Assembly: GCF_030128875.1 (NCBI RefSeq)
Contig: NZ_CP124620.1
Location: 2,418,001-2,482,000, forward strand
Direction: 5' to 3'
From: Stenotrophomonas sp. BIO128-Bstrain
GTDB lineage: Bacteria > Pseudomonadota > Gammaproteobacteria > Xanthomonadales > Xanthomonadaceae
DNA: 64,000 nucleotides
In this document: positions 60,876 to 64,000 of the stretch, one piece after another
Position numbering within the stretch: position 1 is the stretch's first letter
Layout of the letters: each line of letters opens with the position of its first letter
Made by a program: the position numbers and the translations under genes
Notes under the pieces: model-generated
Seen by the model: the letters and a program-made list of their open reading frames with translations, nothing else
What the model was told of the DNA's origin: nothing
Database searches by the model: none

Positions 60876-62195
60876 TCAGCTCAGGCGTGCGCCGAGTTCG
60901 TACCAATCCACCCGGCGGGTCACCCACATCACCGCGGCCAGCACGCCGAACAACAGCAGCGAGCCCATCAGCAGCGCGTTGTTCTCCGAGATCAGCAGGC
61001 CATACAGCGCGCCGTACAGGGCGCTGAGCATCACCGCGAAACCCAGGCCGCGTTGCCAGCTCTTCAGTACGCCGGACAGATACACGGTCTGGATGCCGAT
61101 GCATGCCAGGGCCGAGAGCGCGTAGGCCTGCCAGAACGCGATGTGCTCGGAGAGGCTGAGCAGCAGCAGGAAGAAGATCGCCAGCGCCAGGCCCACCATC
61201 AGGTACTGCAGCGGGTGGATGCGCAGCTGCTTGATCAGCTCGAACAGGATGAAGCCGACGAAGGTGAGCAGGATGAAGAGGATGCCGTACTTGCTGGCAC
61301 GATCAGCCTGGGTATACACGTCGACCGGATTGACCAGCTCAACGCTCACGGCCTCGGCATCGATGTCCGGGCGGTTGCGCAGCTGGTGCTGGGCGCGCGA
61401 CGCCAGCGAGGACACCGCCCACTGTGCATCGAAGCCCTGTGCATCGACCTTGCGCTCGTTGGGCAGGAAGCTGCCACCGAACAGCGGATGCGGCCACGGC
61501 GAGCGCAGCGCGATGCGGCTGTCATCGCCCACCGGCACCACCGACAGCGAGCGCGTGCCATCCAGCACCAGCTCCAGCTCGACCTTGCTGCCCTTGAGCA
61601 CGCCACCGCGCTCATCCTCCAGGCCCGGCAGGCCCACGTGCAGGCCAGTGCCGATGCCACTGACGCCGCCAGCGTCGGGCAGCAGCGCCAAGGCCGAGCC
61701 ATCCACACGCAGGTTCGGCGAGCCGACCAGACCGCGCACGTCGGCGATGCCCACGGTCAGGAACGGGGCGCCATACACGCGGCCGGCCTTCACGGGATAG
61801 TCGTCATCGGCGAATTCGGCGCTGATCGTCGCCTTCCAGCTGTAGACCGGCACGCGGAACAGGCCGACGCGGCGCTCGTCCGGCTGCATCACGCCGTCCA
61901 CCTTGAGCGTGGCCGGCATCTGCAGCCACTGCCCCTGCTCGACCTGCTTCTCCTTCTTCTTGGTGCCTGCCGCATCCACCACCTCGACCTCGCGGGTTTC
62001 GGTCCACGGCACCACCCGGATCGGGCCGGTCAGGATCTGCGCGCCGGCACGGCTCTGCGCCACGCGCTGGTAAGCCTCGTCGCGGTAGGCCTCGCGCTCG
62101 CGGATCACGCCCTTGATCAGGCTCAGCGGAATCAGCAGCAACAGGATCAGTCCGCCCACGATGGCGAACCGCAACAGCATCTTCAGGGATTTCAT
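60876..62195 (-). CDS. creD: Inner membrane protein CreD
   Basis: CreD is an envelope protein controlled by the CreBC (BlrAB) system. In Pseudomonas and Stenotrophomonas it is tied to beta-lactam response and cell-envelope integrity. The 439-residue protein has one N-terminal helix, a large periplasmic domain (about residues 35-300) and a cluster of five helices at the C-terminus (beginning YGILFILLTFVGFILFELI). The start at 62195 begins MKSLKMLLRF, as in the family. A cre-tag-like motif lies 65-80 bases upstream. Confidence 0.93.
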   Translation of the reverse strand: MKSLKMLLRFAIVGGLILLLLIPLSLIKGVIREREAYRDEAYQRVAQSRAGAQILTGPIRVVPWTETREVEVVDAAGTKKKEKQVEQGQWLQMPATLKVDGVMQPDERRVGLFRVPVYSWKATISAEFADDDYPVKAGRVYGAPFLTVGIADVRGLVGSPNLRVDGSALALLPDAGGVSGIGTGLHVGLPGLEDERGGVLKGSKVELELVLDGTRSLSVVPVGDDSRIALRSPWPHPLFGGSFLPNERKVDAQGFDAQWAVSSLASRAQHQLRNRPDIDAEAVSVELVNPVDVYTQADRASKYGILFILLTFVGFILFELIKQLRIHPLQYLMVGLALAIFFLLLLSLSEHIAFWQAYALSALACIGIQTVYLSGVLKSWQRGLGFAVMLSALYGALYGLLISENNALLMGSLLLFGVLAAVMWVTRRVDWYELGARLS

Positions 62196-62259
62196 GACCC
62201 GTCCTCGGTTGGGAGGGGGCCAGCTTCCCGCGTGCCGGTGTGCGGGGTTTGTGCCGAGG

Positions 62260-62275
62260 TTGAAGTCTGTGTGAA
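62260..62275 (-). promoter_or_regulatory. Candidate cre-tag (CreB binding site) upstream of creD
   Basis: On the minus strand the sequence reads TTCAC, six bases, TTCAA. The cre-tag is TTCAC-N6-TTCAC, so it matches nine of ten fixed bases with the right spacing. It sits 65 bases before the creD start, next to the creC stop, in a gap that would hold the creD promoter. Confidence 0.65.
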
Positions 62276-62284
62276 GTGGCGCGG

Positions 62285-63742
62285 TCAGCGCCGCGGCGGT
62301 ACCGAGGGCAGCCGCGACGGCAGCCACAGCACCGCCTGCGCGCCGCCCTGCTCGCGGTTGCGCAGGCTGATGCGCCCGCCGTGCAGGCGCGCCACTTCCT
62401 GCACGAAGGACAGGCCGAGGCCGGAGCTGCGCTGGCCGGTGCCCGGGCGCGCCAGCGAATAGAAGCGCTCGAACACGCGGTCCAGCGCATAGTCGGGCAC
62501 GCCACTGCCGTGGTCGGCCACGGTCAGGGCGAGGCCATCGTCTTCTGCATGGGCGCCAACCGTGATGACCGTGCCGGCCGGTGAGAAGGCCACCGCGTTC
62601 TCCAGCAGATTGTTCAGTGCCTGGCGCAGCAGATAGCCATCGCCCTGGATGCTCTCGGCGCCGGCTTCCACCCGGATCGCTACGCCGGCCGCCTGCGCAC
62701 GCACCGCCACCGCATCGGCCGCGGCCTGCAACAAGGGCGCCAACGCAAGGCGCTCATGCTTCTGCAGCCAGCCATACTGCTCGACCTCGGCCAGCGCCAG
62801 CAGCTTGTCGATGGTTTCGGTGAGGCGCTGTGCCTGGCTTTCGATGCTGCGGGCGAAATGCGCGCGGTCGGCATCCGGCAGCGGCTCCTGCAGCAGCTCG
62901 GCCGCGCCGCGGATGGCCGCCAGCGGGCTCTTCATCTCATGCGTCAACGACTGCACGTACTGCTCGACGTAGGCCTTGCCTTCCAGCTTGCGGCGCATGG
63001 TTTCCAGGGCCTGGCCCAGATCGCCGATCTCATCGCGGCGCGGCTTCGGCGGCGGGACCGGCTCCCCGGCGCTGACGGCCTTGGCATAGCGGTTGAGCCG
63101 GTTCACCCCGTGCATCAGCCACGCCGTCATCAGCAGGCCGATCAGCGCTGACAAGCCGATCAACCACGCACCACGCTTCATGATGGCGCGCTGGCTGGCC
63201 GCGATGAAGGGATCGATGCTGCGGTTCGGCTGGGCCAGGCTGAGGACGCCGATCAAGCGGCGGCCATCGGCGGGATCGAAGATCGGCGCGGCCACGTGCA
63301 TCACCGAGTGGGTATCGTCGCCGGGGGTTTCCGGGCTGGACCGCGCACCATACTCGCCGCGCAGGGTGCGATAGACATCGTTCCAGCGCGAGTTGTCGCG
63401 GCCGACATCGCGGCCGGTCGAGTCATACACGACGATGCCCTTGGCATCGGTGATGGTGACCTGGTAATCCAGCGTGCGCTTGGGAAAGCGCCATACCATC
63501 GCCTTGGGGTCGCGTCGCTGCGCACGCGCCAGGTCGGCGACGAAGCGGCCGTCGCGGATGTGCCCGGCCTTGAGATCGGCCGCCGCCATTTCCGCCAGCA
63601 CGTTGGCCGCATCGACCAGGGTCGATTCCATCGCCTGGCGCACGCCCGGCTTCACTTCGTTGACGAAGATGCGCATCACGAAGAACGCGGCGATGCCCAC
63701 GATCAGGAAGAAGCCCAGGAACAGTTTCAGGCCCAGCCGCAT
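62285..63742 (-). CDS. creC: Sensor histidine kinase CreC
   Basis: A 485-residue inner-membrane kinase with two membrane helices (about residues 5-24 and 190-210) around a periplasmic sensor domain, a HAMP-like linker, the phospho-acceptor motif SLTHEMKSPLAA and an ATP-binding domain with the NNLLENAV N box and GLGLSFVQEV. It would phosphorylate CreB. The start follows the creB stop by two bases, with GGAGG upstream. Confidence 0.94.
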   Translation of the reverse strand: MRLGLKLFLGFFLIVGIAAFFVMRIFVNEVKPGVRQAMESTLVDAANVLAEMAAADLKAGHIRDGRFVADLARAQRRDPKAMVWRFPKRTLDYQVTITDAKGIVVYDSTGRDVGRDNSRWNDVYRTLRGEYGARSSPETPGDDTHSVMHVAAPIFDPADGRRLIGVLSLAQPNRSIDPFIAASQRAIMKRGAWLIGLSALIGLLMTAWLMHGVNRLNRYAKAVSAGEPVPPPKPRRDEIGDLGQALETMRRKLEGKAYVEQYVQSLTHEMKSPLAAIRGAAELLQEPLPDADRAHFARSIESQAQRLTETIDKLLALAEVEQYGWLQKHERLALAPLLQAAADAVAVRAQAAGVAIRVEAGAESIQGDGYLLRQALNNLLENAVAFSPAGTVITVGAHAEDDGLALTVADHGSGVPDYALDRVFERFYSLARPGTGQRSSGLGLSFVQEVARLHGGRISLRNREQGGAQAVLWLPSRLPSVPPRR

Positions 63743-63744
63743 GC

Positions 63745-64000
63745 CTACACCTCCAATGCGTAGCCCAGGCCACGGTGGGTGCGGATCGGGTCGGTCTCGG
63801 CACCGGCGGCACGCAGCTTGGCGCGCAGGGTCTTGACGTGGGTATCGACGGTCCGGTCGGCACTGTCGGCGTCGCTGTCCCAGCCACGGTCCATCAACTG
63901 GGCGCGGCTGAGGATCGCGCCGGGTCGCTGCAGCAGGGCGGCCATCAGCGCGTATTCGTAGCGGGTCAGGTCCAGCGACTGGTCGCCGAACCGGATCCGG
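63745..64000 (-). CDS. creB: Response regulator CreB (partial, only the C-terminal DNA-binding domain in window)
   Basis: The frame is open through the end of the window, so only about 84 C-terminal residues are visible. They form an OmpR-type winged helix: LTRYEYALMAALLQRPGAILSRAQL, the recognition helix region DRTVDTHVKTLRAKL, and the wing IRTHRGLGYALEV. The receiver domain lies outside. It is coupled to creC. Confidence 0.93.
   Translation of the reverse strand, partial: RIRFGDQSLDLTRYEYALMAALLQRPGAILSRAQLMDRGWDSDADSADRTVDTHVKTLRAKLRAAGAETDPIRTHRGLGYALEV

Overview
The window is GC-rich, densely coded chromosomal DNA from a gammaproteobacterium of the family Xanthomonadaceae. The best genus guess is Stenotrophomonas. 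Two things point there: the gene order bamA-lpxD-fabZ-lpxA-lpxB-rnhB-dnaE-accA, and about ten short palindromes that begin or end in GTAG and resemble the SMAG repeats described in S. maltophilia. No rRNA, tRNA, CRISPR array, insertion sequence or prophage was seen. Only a small part looks acquired.

Layout. 1-12.7 kb: envelope biogenesis and macromolecule synthesis (3' part of bamA, the lipid A / fatty acid run, RNase HII, the replicative polymerase DnaE, an orphan lipoprotein, AccA). 12.7-23.4 kb: housekeeping and accessory genes, namely a HemJ-type heme enzyme, a methyltransferase, an intracellular PHB depolymerase, a PadR/sensor pair, an exported cyclophilin, a divergent LysR/EamA pair, two uncharacterised proteins and a DUF885 lipoprotein. 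23.4-25.5 kb: a lower-GC two-gene island (winged-helix-like protein plus dinucleotide-binding flavoprotein) on the minus strand, the clearest foreign insertion. 25.5-32.1 kb: an ABC exporter, a serine hydrolase, a glyoxalase-fold protein, DUF72, a membrane protein and an EamA exporter. 32.1-38.2 kb: three cyclic-di-GMP proteins with an RluF-type pseudouridine synthase among them; one has lost the GGDEF signature by an in-frame deletion. 38.3-47.7 kb: a DEAD-box helicase, an S4 RNA-binding protein, a ubiquinone hydroxylase, several envelope proteins, an Ada-AlkA/Ogt alkylation-repair pair and an exported nucleotide phosphodiesterase. 47.7-51.7 kb: ribosomal protein THX and a zinc locus (MerC-like protein divergent from a His-rich TonB receptor), followed by a small cargo gene and a degenerate second copy of the receptor 3' end. 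51.8-58.6 kb: an MFS permease, a TetR-EmrB-EmrA efflux operon, then gltX-zur. 58.7-64 kb: an M28 peptidase, then creB (partial)-creC followed by creD and a small gene.

Functional links. The window encodes the zinc repressor Zur and, 8 kb away, a divergent promoter with two Zur-box-like palindromes that would control the zinc receptor and the MerC-like protein. The CreBC two-component system sits beside creD, whose upstream region has a near-perfect cre-tag. The island at 23.4-25.5 kb and the receptor-3'-end duplication around 51 kb are the two places where undescribed biology is most likely.
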